A DNA stretch of 64,000 bases from Winogradskya consettensis (GTDB taxonomy: Bacteria; Actinomycetota; Actinomycetes; Mycobacteriales; Micromonosporaceae). The notes below the pieces were generated by a model, which worked only from the letters and a program-made list of their open reading frames with translations, made no database searches and was not told the origin of the DNA. Of the stretch, positions 26,378 through 35,839 are shown piece by piece; position 1 is the first letter of the stretch; each line of letters starts with the position of its first letter. The position numbers and the translations under genes are program-made. The stretch is taken from assembly GCF_018332715.1 (NCBI RefSeq), contig NZ_BOQP01000029.1, positions 1 through 64,000 on the forward strand, in the 5' to 3' direction.

Positions 26378-28330
26378 TCAGAGCACCTGAACCCAGCGGG
26401 CGACCGACGGAATGCCCTTGGCGTCCAGCAGGAAGAGCATGTACCAGCCGGACGGCACCAGGCCCCGCGCCTTGGGCACGGAGAGTTTCAGGGAATCGCC
26501 CCTCCCGGGGGTGATGTCCAGGGCCACCGATCGCTGGTCGACGTCGAGGACGTGGGTGACCGCGCTCGGGCGTACCAGTCGCGCCTTGCTGATCCGGCTG
26601 GCGTCCGGGCTGGTGAACGCGACGGTGGTGCCGCGCTTCACCTGCGAGGGCCCGCCGGTGATGCTCGGTCGCGCGCCGTGGAAGAGGTACGGCGGCGAGT
26701 ACACCTCGATGCGCTTCTCGAACGTGCCCGGCCCCTTGCCCGACTCGTCGTAGAGCGGATCGCTGCCCATCGTCACGACCCGGCCGTCGGGCAGCAGGAT
26801 CGCCTCGGAGTGGTAGTTGCGGCCGACCGTGGACTCGGCGGCGGTGGTGAACACGTTCGTGCCCGGCTGGTAGATCTGCGCGTTGAACAGGTCGGAGCGG
26901 GTCCTGGAGCCGTGCTTGCCGCCGCGGTATCCGGACGAGCCACCGGTGGTGAAGACGGTGTCGTCGGGCATGACCACCGCGTTCAGGTAGCGCGCCGGTG
27001 CGGGCAGGTCGGGCCCGGGTGCGTAGCGCGGCGAGTCCTCGGTCAGGTCGATGATGTCGGTGCGCTTCGTGGAGACCTCGGACTCGCCGACGCCACCCCC
27101 GCCGAAGATCATCACGCGCTGGTCCTGGGCGGGCGGGAGCAGCACCGAGGAACTGGTCTCGGTCAGCTTCGGGTCGCGCAGCCCGGGCACCTCCCGGAAG
27201 GTGTTCTTCCGGACATCCCAGACCCCGGGGGTACGCCCGACGGTGTCCGAGCCGTAGCCCGCGTTCGACCCCGAGTAGAAGAAATTGCCGTCCTGCATCA
27301 GGTGGAACGACGGGTACGTGGGGAACGTCCGGTGCAGCTCCGGGGCATCCACCCAGCGCTTCTGCGACGCGATGTACTTCTCGTTGTCGCCCGGGATGAT
27401 CCGGCCGAACTCGTCGAGCCCGGAGACCGCGAGCACGTCGCCGTTCGGCAGCTCGGCCAGCGTCGGATACCAGCGCTTCTCGACCATGTCGCCGACCTTC
27501 ACGTACGACTCGGTGACCGGGTCGAACTCGTACGACTTGTTGTCCCCCGCGTACTCCTGCTTCTCATGGGTGATCTTGTCGGAGACCCCGTAGACGTTCT
27601 GCTTGTCCGCGCCGGTCAGCCCCTGCACGGTGTACTGCCCGGGCGTCTCGACGAGCGGGGCGTCACCCTTCTCCACGGCGTCGACGAAGACCTCGGCCTC
27701 GGCGGCGTGCGTCATCACGATCTCGCCGTGCTTCATCGTCGTGGCCTTGCCCAGCACGACGTCGTCGCGCGTTCGGTAGATGTGGCCGGTCTTCGAGACG
27801 AGCTTCGTGCCCTTCTTGAACGTGTGCGGGCCGCTGGTCGCCGACTCGTTCTTGAACTTCATCACGCCGTACGCGTGCTCGATGTCCTGCGGCAGCACCT
27901 CGTAGTCCTTCGTGCCCCCGGCGATGAGCAGGTTGCCGTCGGGCAGGAACGTGTGGCCCGCGCAGAACACGTCACTCGGCGTGTCTACGTCGGAGAACTC
28001 GTCCTTCGCCGGGTCGTAGACGACCGTCCGGAACGTGCCCGCCTCGAACGCGTCCCGGTTGTTGCCGCTGCCCGCGATGATCAGCAGCTTGCCCGTGTTG
28101 AGCAGGGCGGCGTGGATCGCGTTGACCTTGAAGTCCTGCGGCACGGGCAGGTCCGACCAGTGGCCGTACCGCTGCTTGTACGACTGCCTGTTGATGCTGA
28201 ACTCGTGGTAGGCCTCGGAGGCGGCGGCGACCATCGGGCGGTTCACGACCAGGACGATGCCCAGGACCAGCATCGCGACCAGACCGCTCGCGAGCCGGCG
28301 GGCAACGGTGGGGCGGGTGCGTGGCTTCAC
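26378..28330 (-). CDS. glxA: Radical copper oxidase GlxA (galactose-oxidase-like)
   Basis: This 650-residue membrane-anchored oxidase has one helix at about 12-30 followed by a kelch propeller and a C-terminal immunoglobulin-like domain. By alignment to galactose oxidase the active site is complete: Cys123 (VFCAGH) with Tyr288 (RWYPT) for the thioether cofactor, Tyr506-His507 (RNYHSE) and His593 (VTHVLD) for copper. Length and order match Streptomyces GlxA, which is needed for glycan deposition at hyphal tips. The GTG at 28330 overlaps the cslA stop (GTGA). The frame continues upstream to 28789, but that is inside cslA. Confidence 0.92.
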   Translation of the reverse strand: MKPRTRPTVARRLASGLVAMLVLGIVLVVNRPMVAAASEAYHEFSINRQSYKQRYGHWSDLPVPQDFKVNAIHAALLNTGKLLIIAGSGNNRDAFEAGTFRTVVYDPAKDEFSDVDTPSDVFCAGHTFLPDGNLLIAGGTKDYEVLPQDIEHAYGVMKFKNESATSGPHTFKKGTKLVSKTGHIYRTRDDVVLGKATTMKHGEIVMTHAAEAEVFVDAVEKGDAPLVETPGQYTVQGLTGADKQNVYGVSDKITHEKQEYAGDNKSYEFDPVTESYVKVGDMVEKRWYPTLAELPNGDVLAVSGLDEFGRIIPGDNEKYIASQKRWVDAPELHRTFPTYPSFHLMQDGNFFYSGSNAGYGSDTVGRTPGVWDVRKNTFREVPGLRDPKLTETSSSVLLPPAQDQRVMIFGGGGVGESEVSTKRTDIIDLTEDSPRYAPGPDLPAPARYLNAVVMPDDTVFTTGGSSGYRGGKHGSRTRSDLFNAQIYQPGTNVFTTAAESTVGRNYHSEAILLPDGRVVTMGSDPLYDESGKGPGTFEKRIEVYSPPYLFHGARPSITGGPSQVKRGTTVAFTSPDASRISKARLVRPSAVTHVLDVDQRSVALDITPGRGDSLKLSVPKARGLVPSGWYMLFLLDAKGIPSVARWVQVL

Positions 28331-30180
28331 GCGTACGTCCTCTCCATGGTCTTGGGGTCCAGGACTCTCTTCTTGTGGTTCCTCGTCGTCCTGGCGTGGA
28401 CCTTCTGGATCTGCCAGACGACCACCGGGAGCAGGCAGATCACCAGGTTGAGCGTCGGCCAGAGCCACATCGCGCCGTCCACGTGACCGAGGAACGGCGA
28501 CGCGATCAGCAGCGCGGCGTAGAAGCCCGCCCAGGCGAGGCTGTGCCGGAACGTGAGCAGCCGGTCCGGGCTGGTCGAGTCGCCCTTGGGGGTCACCACG
28601 AAGCCCGCCTTGCGGCCCAGCAGCGCGCCGAAGAACGACGACACGTAGAGCGGCGTGGACAACGTGGAGACCAGCATCCCGGGCAGGCCGGACGAGCCGT
28701 CCTCCTCGTGCGGGCTGACGTTGTGCCGGCGGTTGAAGAGGTAGAGCCCGATCTGGAACAGCGCGGCGTCGACGTAGAGCATCAGCCACACCTGCTGCGG
28801 CACCTGGACACCCTTGGCACCGAGGATCAGGTAGCAGGCGGCCACGAGCGCACCGAGCACCCAGGCGAGCGCGGTCAGCGGGTAGTACGCCATCAGCAGC
28901 GCGTAGTGCAGCGCCCGGCCGATGCCGAGCTTCCAGCCGATCCGGGCGAACTTGCGGACCACGACCTCGTCGGTGCCGCGCGACCAGCGGTGCTGCTGGG
29001 TGAAGTAGTCGGTCCAGCTCGACGGGCCCTCGCCGACGGCCAGCACGTCCGGGGTGTAGACCGAGCGCCAGCGTTTGCCCGTACGCGGATTGTTCGTGCT
29101 GTGCATGACCACGCTGGTGGCCATGTCCTCGGTGATCGAGTCCTGCAGGCCGCCGATGCTGCGCAGCGCCGCGATGCGTACCGCGTTGTTAGTGCCGACC
29201 AGCATCGCGATGCCGCGCTTGTTCCCGGCGCGCTGGAGCAGCGAGTGGAACAGGTACTGCTGCGATTCCGCCCAGCGGGTGACCACGCTGTCGTAGTTGC
29301 CGTAGACCTGCGGCCCGACCACGAAGGCCACGTCCGGGTCGTCGAAGTAGCCGAGGAGGCGTTCGCAGAAGTTGGGTTGCGGGACGTGATCGGGGTCGAC
29401 CGAGACGAAGACGTCGTACGACTCGCCGTGCCGCTCGCACCAGGAGTTGTAGTTGCCGTGCTTGGTCTTCGCCTTGAACGCGCCGGCCGGGGTGTTGAAC
29501 CGTGGCAATCCGCGCCGGGTGTAGTGCCGCACCCCGAGGCGCCGGCACATCTGCTTGACCTCGTCGTCGTCGCCCTCGTCGAGCAGCCACACGTCGTACG
29601 GCCCGGGGTGGCGGATCTTCATCGCCGCGGCGAGGGTGCGCTCCACCATCTCCAGGGGTTCCTTGCCGGGCACGATGGTGGTCAGGAACGCCACGCGCAG
29701 GTTCGCGTCCGGGACGACCGGCACGGGGTCCCGCGCCCAGATCGAGGCCAGGCAGAGCGTGACGACGTTGACCAGCCGGAACAGTTCGATCAGGCAGGTC
29801 GCCGCGATCATGAAGATGGTCGCCGCGAAGACGGCGGTGTGCAGGTCGGGGTCGGGCAGTGCGATCGAGGCGAGCAGCCAGCCGAAGAACGTCGACTCGA
29901 ACGCGAAGGCGAACAGGGTGATGAGGACGGTCGCGATCGGGCGTCGCCGGGCGAGCGGTTTCATCGTTACCCGGTACGGCTGGTCCCGGCGCTGTGGGCG
30001 GAGTTCGGCGGGACCCGCGAGCACGCTGTAGGCGCTGTAGCTGAACCGGAGCGGGAGGATGTCGGTCCGGTCGTTGCCGCCGCTCAGGTTCTCCATGTCG
30101 AGCCGGGCGCGGGGCGCCGGGATGACCCTGGTCTCGTCGAGGTCAGGGGGCTCGGGTGGCGGTGTCTGAACGACGCTCAT
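28327..30180 (-). CDS. cslA: Cellulose-synthase-like glycosyltransferase CslA
   Basis: This 617-residue processive GT2 has two N-terminal helices (about 83-105 and 115-145), a cytoplasmic catalytic domain, and about five C-terminal helices. The D,D,D,QxxRW set is complete: LLDEGDDD (near 201), VSVDPDHV (261-265), ITEDMA (350-352) and QQHRW (395-399). It makes a beta-glucan from UDP-glucose in Streptomyces. I chose the ATG at 30180, preceded by GGAAGGAAG, rather than the ATG at 30210, which has no ribosome site. It heads cslA-glxA-cslZ with 4-nt coupling. The polymer is called cellulose-like because its exact chemistry is debated. Confidence 0.93.
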   Translation of the reverse strand: MSVVQTPPPEPPDLDETRVIPAPRARLDMENLSGGNDRTDILPLRFSYSAYSVLAGPAELRPQRRDQPYRVTMKPLARRRPIATVLITLFAFAFESTFFGWLLASIALPDPDLHTAVFAATIFMIAATCLIELFRLVNVVTLCLASIWARDPVPVVPDANLRVAFLTTIVPGKEPLEMVERTLAAAMKIRHPGPYDVWLLDEGDDDEVKQMCRRLGVRHYTRRGLPRFNTPAGAFKAKTKHGNYNSWCERHGESYDVFVSVDPDHVPQPNFCERLLGYFDDPDVAFVVGPQVYGNYDSVVTRWAESQQYLFHSLLQRAGNKRGIAMLVGTNNAVRIAALRSIGGLQDSITEDMATSVVMHSTNNPRTGKRWRSVYTPDVLAVGEGPSSWTDYFTQQHRWSRGTDEVVVRKFARIGWKLGIGRALHYALLMAYYPLTALAWVLGALVAACYLILGAKGVQVPQQVWLMLYVDAALFQIGLYLFNRRHNVSPHEEDGSSGLPGMLVSTLSTPLYVSSFFGALLGRKAGFVVTPKGDSTSPDRLLTFRHSLAWAGFYAALLIASPFLGHVDGAMWLWPTLNLVICLLPVVVWQIQKVHARTTRNHKKRVLDPKTMERTYA

Positions 30181-30270
30181 GACTTCCTTCCGTCGGTGGA
30201 CGTGACGCATCGTGACGACGGCCGGCCAGCCGTCATCCCGGTGTGGTGCGGTGCTCAGTTGTCGCCGGCG

Positions 30271-32010
30271 TCAGGCGGAGATCGGAACCGCCGGCCGGAC
30301 CGCGGGATGACGTCCCAGATCTCCCGCACCCTGGGACGATGGGGGCGTCAGGTGGGGGCGGGCGGGGCGGACACCGGCGAGGAACGCCCGCCGGGCCGCG
30401 GTGAAACCGGACCGGTCGGCGTAGATGTCGCTGCTCATCTCGGCCAGTTCGCGGGATTCGTAGACGTCCAGCGGCACCCGCTCGGCGGCGAGGCGACGGG
30501 CCTTGGCGGACTGCAGCACCCGGGCTGCGCGGGCGTCGGCGTGCCGGGCGGCCAGGTCACCGAGCCATTCGGCGTACGCCTCCGGGTGACGCGGCCCGAC
30601 CTCGTCCACCAGTCCCAGCGAGCGGGCGCGCTGGGCGCTCACCGGCAGCTTCGCCTCGACGAGCCGCTGTGCCATGGGTTGTCCGACGCGCCGGGGCAGC
30701 GTGAACGTGTGCAGTTCCGAGCCGTAGAGCCCGATGTCGTAGTACGGGTTGAGCACGATGCCGTCGCGGGCCGCCACGATGTCGGCGCCGAGGCCGAGCA
30801 TGGCGCCACCGGCTCGCGCGCTTCCCGCGTACGCGCAGATCACGACCTGGCGGGTGCACCCGATCAGCTCGCGGCAGATCTCATTGAGGGCCTTGACGTT
30901 GGCCCATGCGGAGCCGGCGGGGTCCGCGGCGGCCTCGATGACGGTGAGATGGATGCCGTTGCTGAACGCGTCGGTACCGCCCCGCAGCACCAGCACCCGG
31001 GTGTCCTGGCCGATGGCGTGCCGCAGCGCCCCCATCAACCGGCGGCAGTGCCCGGCCGACATCGCGCCGTTGTAGAAGTCGAAGCAGAGCCACCCGACCG
31101 GACCGGTGCGCCGATATCTGACCTGCCGGTACGACGGTCCCTCCGGCTCGGCGCCCGCGACGAGCGGGGAGTTCGGAACGCCGCGCAGCCGCCCGCCGAG
31201 CAGGGTGGTCGCGGGCAGCTTGACCGCGCCCGGCCGATCGTCACGCAGGTGGCCGAGCCAGACGCTGCCGTCGCCGGTGGCCACCAGCACCGCGCCCTGC
31301 CGGCGGCCGAGCAGGGTGCCGGGCCGGGCACCGCGGGTGAGTCCAGGATGTGCGTCATAGGCAAAGACGGGCAAACCCGCAAGCTCTGTGCGTACGCCCG
31401 GAGCACTGTCCGCCGCCCTGATCCGCCGGACGATCGGCTCGGTGCCCTCCGCCCAGTCGAAGGCCCGTTCCGCCTGTTTCATCGCGGGCCGCGGCCGGGC
31501 GTTCATCACTTCGAGTGTCAGGTCGCTCGCGGTCGCCGGCTGGAACCCGGGGTCGGCTGCCTTCGCGACCACCTCGAGCACGCACTCCACGGCCGCGTCG
31601 GCGACCGGGCCGTTGTAGAGCGACGCCTTGCGCGGCGCGGCGGGCGGCATCGGGAAGGTCCGGGAGGCCCAGACCGGCCCGGCCCCGAGCTCCTCGACGG
31701 CCTCGACCGCGGTGACTCCCCAGATCGGGGCGGCCTCCGCGATGGCCCAGTCCAGCGGTGACGGGCCCCGATCGCCCACCGGCCCCGGATGGATGACCAC
31801 CGTGCGCTGGTGCCGCCAGATCTCCGCGGGCACCCGCTCGTTGAGGAAGGGGCAGATGACCAGCTCGGGGCGGCCGGTGCGGACGGCCTCGACCATCTCC
31901 TGGCGACCCGTCACCAGCTGCACCCCGACGTCATGCCCGGCGTCGGCGAGCGCACACCAGACACGCTGGCTCAGGCCGTTGAACACCGACACCAAAAGAA
32001 GGATCCGCAC
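30271..32010 (-). CDS. hypX: HypX/HoxX-like formyltransferase-enoyl-CoA hydratase fusion
   Basis: This 579-residue protein joins an N-terminal formyltransferase-like domain (about 1-280, with VVIHPGPVGDRGPSPLDWAI near residue 90) to a C-terminal crotonase-fold domain (about 310-540, with the oxyanion-type segment AYAGSARAGGAMLGLGADIVAA). This is the domain order of HypX/HoxX, which makes the CO ligand of [NiFe]-hydrogenases from a formyl donor under aerobic conditions. No hydrogenase structural or hyp gene is in the window, so it is solitary here. The GTG at 32010 has GGGGAGG 5 nt upstream. It follows mfd divergently. Confidence 0.8.
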   Translation of the reverse strand: MRILLLVSVFNGLSQRVWCALADAGHDVGVQLVTGRQEMVEAVRTGRPELVICPFLNERVPAEIWRHQRTVVIHPGPVGDRGPSPLDWAIAEAAPIWGVTAVEAVEELGAGPVWASRTFPMPPAAPRKASLYNGPVADAAVECVLEVVAKAADPGFQPATASDLTLEVMNARPRPAMKQAERAFDWAEGTEPIVRRIRAADSAPGVRTELAGLPVFAYDAHPGLTRGARPGTLLGRRQGAVLVATGDGSVWLGHLRDDRPGAVKLPATTLLGGRLRGVPNSPLVAGAEPEGPSYRQVRYRRTGPVGWLCFDFYNGAMSAGHCRRLMGALRHAIGQDTRVLVLRGGTDAFSNGIHLTVIEAAADPAGSAWANVKALNEICRELIGCTRQVVICAYAGSARAGGAMLGLGADIVAARDGIVLNPYYDIGLYGSELHTFTLPRRVGQPMAQRLVEAKLPVSAQRARSLGLVDEVGPRHPEAYAEWLGDLAARHADARAARVLQSAKARRLAAERVPLDVYESRELAEMSSDIYADRSGFTAARRAFLAGVRPARPHLTPPSSQGAGDLGRHPAVRPAVPISA

Positions 32011-32125
32011 ATCGCCTCCCCAGACAACTTCCCCCGACAAATGGCGAGTCTTCGCTACCCGTTTCGGGTTATGTCGGACTTGTTGTCCGATAGCGGGCGT
32101 CGCCTCCGTCACCCCGTCCGCGGAC

Positions 32126-32169
32126 TAAGCTGGACGGGTACCCCCCGTCCAACTGGCGTCGGGGTTTTT
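32126..32169 (+). promoter_or_regulatory. Possible mfd promoter and two-state leader hairpin
   Basis: TAAGCT (32126-32131) could be a -10 element. It is followed by an 8-bp stem, TGGACGGG (32131-32138) with CCCGTCCA (32144-32151). An alternative stem, CCCCG (32143-32147) with CGGGG (32160-32164), runs into TTTTT (32165-32169). The two stems share bases, as in an attenuator. All lie 28-71 nt before the mfd start. Interpretation is tentative. Confidence 0.35.
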
Positions 32170-32196
32170 CGATGTGTCTTCTAGAGAGTCTTTTTC

Positions 32197-35100
32197 ATGC
32201 AACTCAGTGGCCTCATCCCGGCCGCCCTGCGTGACCGCGGGCTCGCCCGGGCCCGCGACCTGGCCCGCAAGGGCGGAGCCGACTCCGATGCCCTCGACCT
32301 GACCGCCCCCGCCTCGCTGCGCCCGTTCATCGTGGCCGCCGTCGCCGGACCGGCCGAGATCGGCGGCGCCGGGCGCCCGGTGCTCGCCGTGACCGCGACC
32401 AGCCGCGAGGCCGACGACCTCGCCGAAGCGCTCGGCTGTCTCATCACGCCCGGCCGCGTCGCCGTCTATCCCTCCTGGGAGACGCTGCCGCACGAGCGGC
32501 TGTCGCCGCGTTCCGACACCGTCGGGCGCCGGCTCGCCGTGCTCCGGCACCTCGCCCACCCCGACGAGACCGGCGTCGAGCCGCTGCAGGTCGTCGTCGC
32601 GCCGGTGCGCTCCCTGCTCCAGCCGCAGCTCAAGGGGCTCGGCGATCTCGAGCCGGTGGAGCTGCGCGGCGGTGGCGAGGCGGAGCTGGAGGGGGTCGCA
32701 CGGCGGCTGTCCGACATGGCGTACGCCCGCGTAGACCTGGTCACCAAGCGTGGCGAGTTCGCCGTGCGCGGTGGCATCCTCGACGTCTTCCCGCCGACCG
32801 ACGAGCACCCCTCCCGGGTGGAGTTCTGGGGCGACGAGGTCGAGGAGATCCGCACGTTCTCCGTCGCCGACCAGCGCACCATCGACCCGGTCGAGCGGCT
32901 CTGGGCACCACCCTGCCGTGAGCTGCTGCTCACCCCGCAGGTGCGGGCCCGGGCGGCCGAGCTGTCCGCCGAGCACCCCGAGCTGGGGGAGATCCTCGAC
33001 AAGCTCGCCGAGGGCATCCCGGTCGAGGGCATGGAGTCGCTGGCGCCGGCCCTGCTGCAGGGCACGGACAGCATGGAACTACTGATCGACTGCATGCCCG
33101 CGGGTACGCACGTGCTGCTCTGCGACCCCGAGCGCATCCGCACCCGCGCGCACGACCTGACCCGCACCTCGAACGAGTTCCTCGAGGCGAGCTGGGCCGC
33201 GGCCGCGGTCGGTGGCGAGGCTCCGATCGACGTCGGCGCCGCCGCGTTCCGCACCCTCGCGGACGTGCGCGCACACGCCGCAACGCTGCGTGAACCCTGG
33301 TGGACCGTCTCTCCCTTCGGGCTCGCCGACTCCGACTCGCCGGAGAGCGACACGCCCTGGTTGGAGACCGCGCCCGTCGAGGTCTCGCCGGATCTCGGCG
33401 ACGCCATCGCGCTGCACGCCCAACCGGTGCCGCTCTACCACGGGGACACCGGCAAACTCGCCGACGACCTGCGGCAGTGGTCGGCCGACGGCTGGGCCAT
33501 CGCGCTGATCTTCGAGGGTCACGGCACCGCCCAGCGCGCCACCGAGCTGCTGCGCGACGCCGGCCTCGGCATCACCCCCGCCGACTCGATCGACAAGGCG
33601 ATCGAGCCGGGCAGCCTGATCATCACCCGCGGCGGGATCAACCACGGCTTCGTCGACGAGGGCTCCAAGCTCGCCGTCATCACCGGCAACGACATCACCG
33701 GCGGCCGGGGCGCGTCCACCAAGGACATGCGCAAGATGCCCAGCCGCCGGCGGAACACGATCGATCCGCTTGAGCTCAAGCCCGGCGACTTCGTGGTGCA
33801 CGAGCAGCACGGCATCGGCCGTTACGTCGAGCTCGTCCAGCGCAAGGTCAACGGCGCCGACCGCGAATACCTCGTCATCGAGTACGCCGCGAGCAAGCGT
33901 GGCCAGCCCGGCGACCGGCTCTTCGTCCCCACCGACCAGCTCGACCAGCTGTCCCGCTACGTCGGCGGCGAGACACCCACGCTGCACAAGATGGGCGGCT
34001 CCGAGTGGCAGAAGAGCAAGGCCCGCGCCCGCAAGGCCGTCCGCGAGATCGCCGCCCAGCTCATCCAGCTCTACGCGGCCCGGCAGGCCTCCAAGGGCCA
34101 CGCGTTCGGCCCCGACACGCCGTGGCAGCGTGAGCTCGAGGACGCCTTCCCCTACCAGGAGACGCCCGACCAGCTGTCCGCGATCAGCGAGGTCAAGCAC
34201 GACATGGAGCTGGCCGTCCCGATGGACCGGCTGATCTGTGGCGACGTCGGCTACGGCAAGACCGAGATCGCCGTGCGAGCGGCGTTCAAGGCGGTCCAGG
34301 ACGGCCGGCAGGTCGCCATCCTCGTGCCGACCACGCTGCTCGCCCAGCAGCACTACAACACGTTCGCCGAGCGGATGAGCCAGTTCCCGATCAGCATCAA
34401 GCAGCTCTCCCGGTTCCAGACGCCGAAGGAAGCGACGCTCACGCTGGAGGAGGCCGCCGCCGGCACCGCGGACATCGTCATCGGCACGCACCGGCTGCTG
34501 TCCAACTCGACGAAGTTCAAGAACCTCGGCCTGATCATCGTCGACGAGGAGCAGCGCTTCGGTGTCGAGCACAAGGAGCAGCTCAAGGCGCTGCGGGCCT
34601 CGGTGGACGTGCTGACGATGTCGGCCACCCCGATCCCGCGGACGCTGGAGATGGCGATCACCGGCATCCGCGAGATGTCGACCATCGCCACGCCGCCCGA
34701 GGAGCGGCACCCCGTGCTGACGTTCGTGGGGGCGTACGACGACAAGCAGGTCGCCGCCGCCGTACACCGCGAACTGCTCCGCGACGGCCAGGTGTTCTAC
34801 CTGCACAACCGGGTCGAGACGATCGACAAGGCCGCGCGCCGGCTGCGCGAGCTGGTGCCCGAGGCGCGGGTCGCCGTCGCGCACGGCCAGATGAGCGAGG
34901 AACAGCTCGAGAAGGTCATGGTCGGCTTCTGGGAGAAGGAGTTCGACGTCCTGGTCTGCACGACGATCGTGGAGTCCGGCATCGACATCCCCAACGCCAA
35001 CACGCTGATCGTCGAGCGGGCCGACCTGCTCGGGCTCTCCCAGCTGCACCAGATCCGCGGCCGGGTCGGCCGGGGGCGCGAGCGGGCGTACGCCTACTTC

Positions 35101-35832
35101 CTCTACCCGCGGGAGAAGCCGCTCACCGAGCACGCGCACGAGCGGCTGGCCACCATCGCCCAGCACACCGAGCTCGGCGCCGGCATGTACGTCGCGATGA
35201 AGGACCTCGAGATCCGCGGCGCCGGCAACCTGCTCGGCGGCGAGCAGTCCGGTCACATCGAGGGCGTCGGGTTCGACCTCTACGTACGCATGGTCGGCGA
35301 GGCCGTCAGCGCGTTCAAGGGTGAGCGCCCCGAGGAGGAGCCGGAGGTCAAGGTCGACCTGCCGATCGACGCGCACCTGCCCACCGAGTACATCTCCGTC
35401 GAGCGGCTACGCCTCGAGATGTACCGCAAGCTCGCCGAGGCCCGCGACGGTGCCCGCCTCGACGAGGTGGTCGCCGAGATGACCGACCGCTACGGGGAGC
35501 CCCCGGAGGCGGTCGCCAACCTGATCGCGGTCGCACGCTTCCGGCAGGTGGCGCGGGCGTACGGCCTGACGGACGTCTCGGTCCAGGGCAAGCACCTGCG
35601 TTTCTCGCCGCTGCCACTGCCGGACTCGAAGCAGATGCGGCTCAAGCGCTATCACCCCGACTCCGTCTACAAGTCGGTGAACGACCAGGTCAGCGTGCCT
35701 CGGCCGAGCACCCGGCGGGTCGGCGGCGAGCCCCTGCGCGACCTCGCACTGCTGCAATGGTGCACGCAGCTGCTCAAGGACGTCCTCGGCGACATCCCGG
35801 CCCCGGTGTCGGGCGTCACAGCCAAGGCGTGA
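32197..35832 (+). CDS. mfd: Transcription-repair coupling factor
   Basis: This 1211-residue protein removes RNA polymerase stalled at DNA lesions and recruits UvrA. The UvrB-like N-terminal region is followed by an RNA-polymerase-interacting domain (DFVVHEQHGIGRYVELVQR, near residue 535). The RecG-like helicase motor then has Walker A GDVGYGKTE (near 682), the DEEQ box (near 783), TMSATPIPRTL and the VESGIDIPNAN/QLHQIRGRVGR motifs. A C-terminal TRCF domain closes it. Full length for the family. No strong Shine-Dalgarno precedes the ATG. It opens a block whose order (mfd, lipoprotein, mazG, eno, divIC, DUF501, ppx) resembles the mycobacterial chromosome. Confidence 0.97.
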   Translation: MQLSGLIPAALRDRGLARARDLARKGGADSDALDLTAPASLRPFIVAAVAGPAEIGGAGRPVLAVTATSREADDLAEALGCLITPGRVAVYPSWETLPHERLSPRSDTVGRRLAVLRHLAHPDETGVEPLQVVVAPVRSLLQPQLKGLGDLEPVELRGGGEAELEGVARRLSDMAYARVDLVTKRGEFAVRGGILDVFPPTDEHPSRVEFWGDEVEEIRTFSVADQRTIDPVERLWAPPCRELLLTPQVRARAAELSAEHPELGEILDKLAEGIPVEGMESLAPALLQGTDSMELLIDCMPAGTHVLLCDPERIRTRAHDLTRTSNEFLEASWAAAAVGGEAPIDVGAAAFRTLADVRAHAATLREPWWTVSPFGLADSDSPESDTPWLETAPVEVSPDLGDAIALHAQPVPLYHGDTGKLADDLRQWSADGWAIALIFEGHGTAQRATELLRDAGLGITPADSIDKAIEPGSLIITRGGINHGFVDEGSKLAVITGNDITGGRGASTKDMRKMPSRRRNTIDPLELKPGDFVVHEQHGIGRYVELVQRKVNGADREYLVIEYAASKRGQPGDRLFVPTDQLDQLSRYVGGETPTLHKMGGSEWQKSKARARKAVREIAAQLIQLYAARQASKGHAFGPDTPWQRELEDAFPYQETPDQLSAISEVKHDMELAVPMDRLICGDVGYGKTEIAVRAAFKAVQDGRQVAILVPTTLLAQQHYNTFAERMSQFPISIKQLSRFQTPKEATLTLEEAAAGTADIVIGTHRLLSNSTKFKNLGLIIVDEEQRFGVEHKEQLKALRASVDVLTMSATPIPRTLEMAITGIREMSTIATPPEERHPVLTFVGAYDDKQVAAAVHRELLRDGQVFYLHNRVETIDKAARRLRELVPEARVAVAHGQMSEEQLEKVMVGFWEKEFDVLVCTTIVESGIDIPNANTLIVERADLLGLSQLHQIRGRVGRGRERAYAYFLYPREKPLTEHAHERLATIAQHTELGAGMYVAMKDLEIRGAGNLLGGEQSGHIEGVGFDLYVRMVGEAVSAFKGERPEEEPEVKVDLPIDAHLPTEYISVERLRLEMYRKLAEARDGARLDEVVAEMTDRYGEPPEAVANLIAVARFRQVARAYGLTDVSVQGKHLRFSPLPLPDSKQMRLKRYHPDSVYKSVNDQVSVPRPSTRRVGGEPLRDLALLQWCTQLLKDVLGDIPAPVSGVTAKA

Positions 35833-35839
35833 GAGAGTC

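Noticed and set aside
26378..28789. 803-residue version of GlxA
   Set aside because: The extra 153 residues lie inside cslA; the GTG at 28330 has the correct family N-terminus and the typical 4-nt overlap.
28321..31761. 1146-codon open frame on the plus strand
   Set aside because: It is antisense to cslA and hypX, which have full catalytic motifs. The translation is Arg/Val/Gly/His-biased, as expected for the GC3 mirror frame.
33079..35376. 765-codon open frame antisense to mfd
   Set aside because: Mirror frame of a clearly real gene, with a low-complexity composition and no domain.
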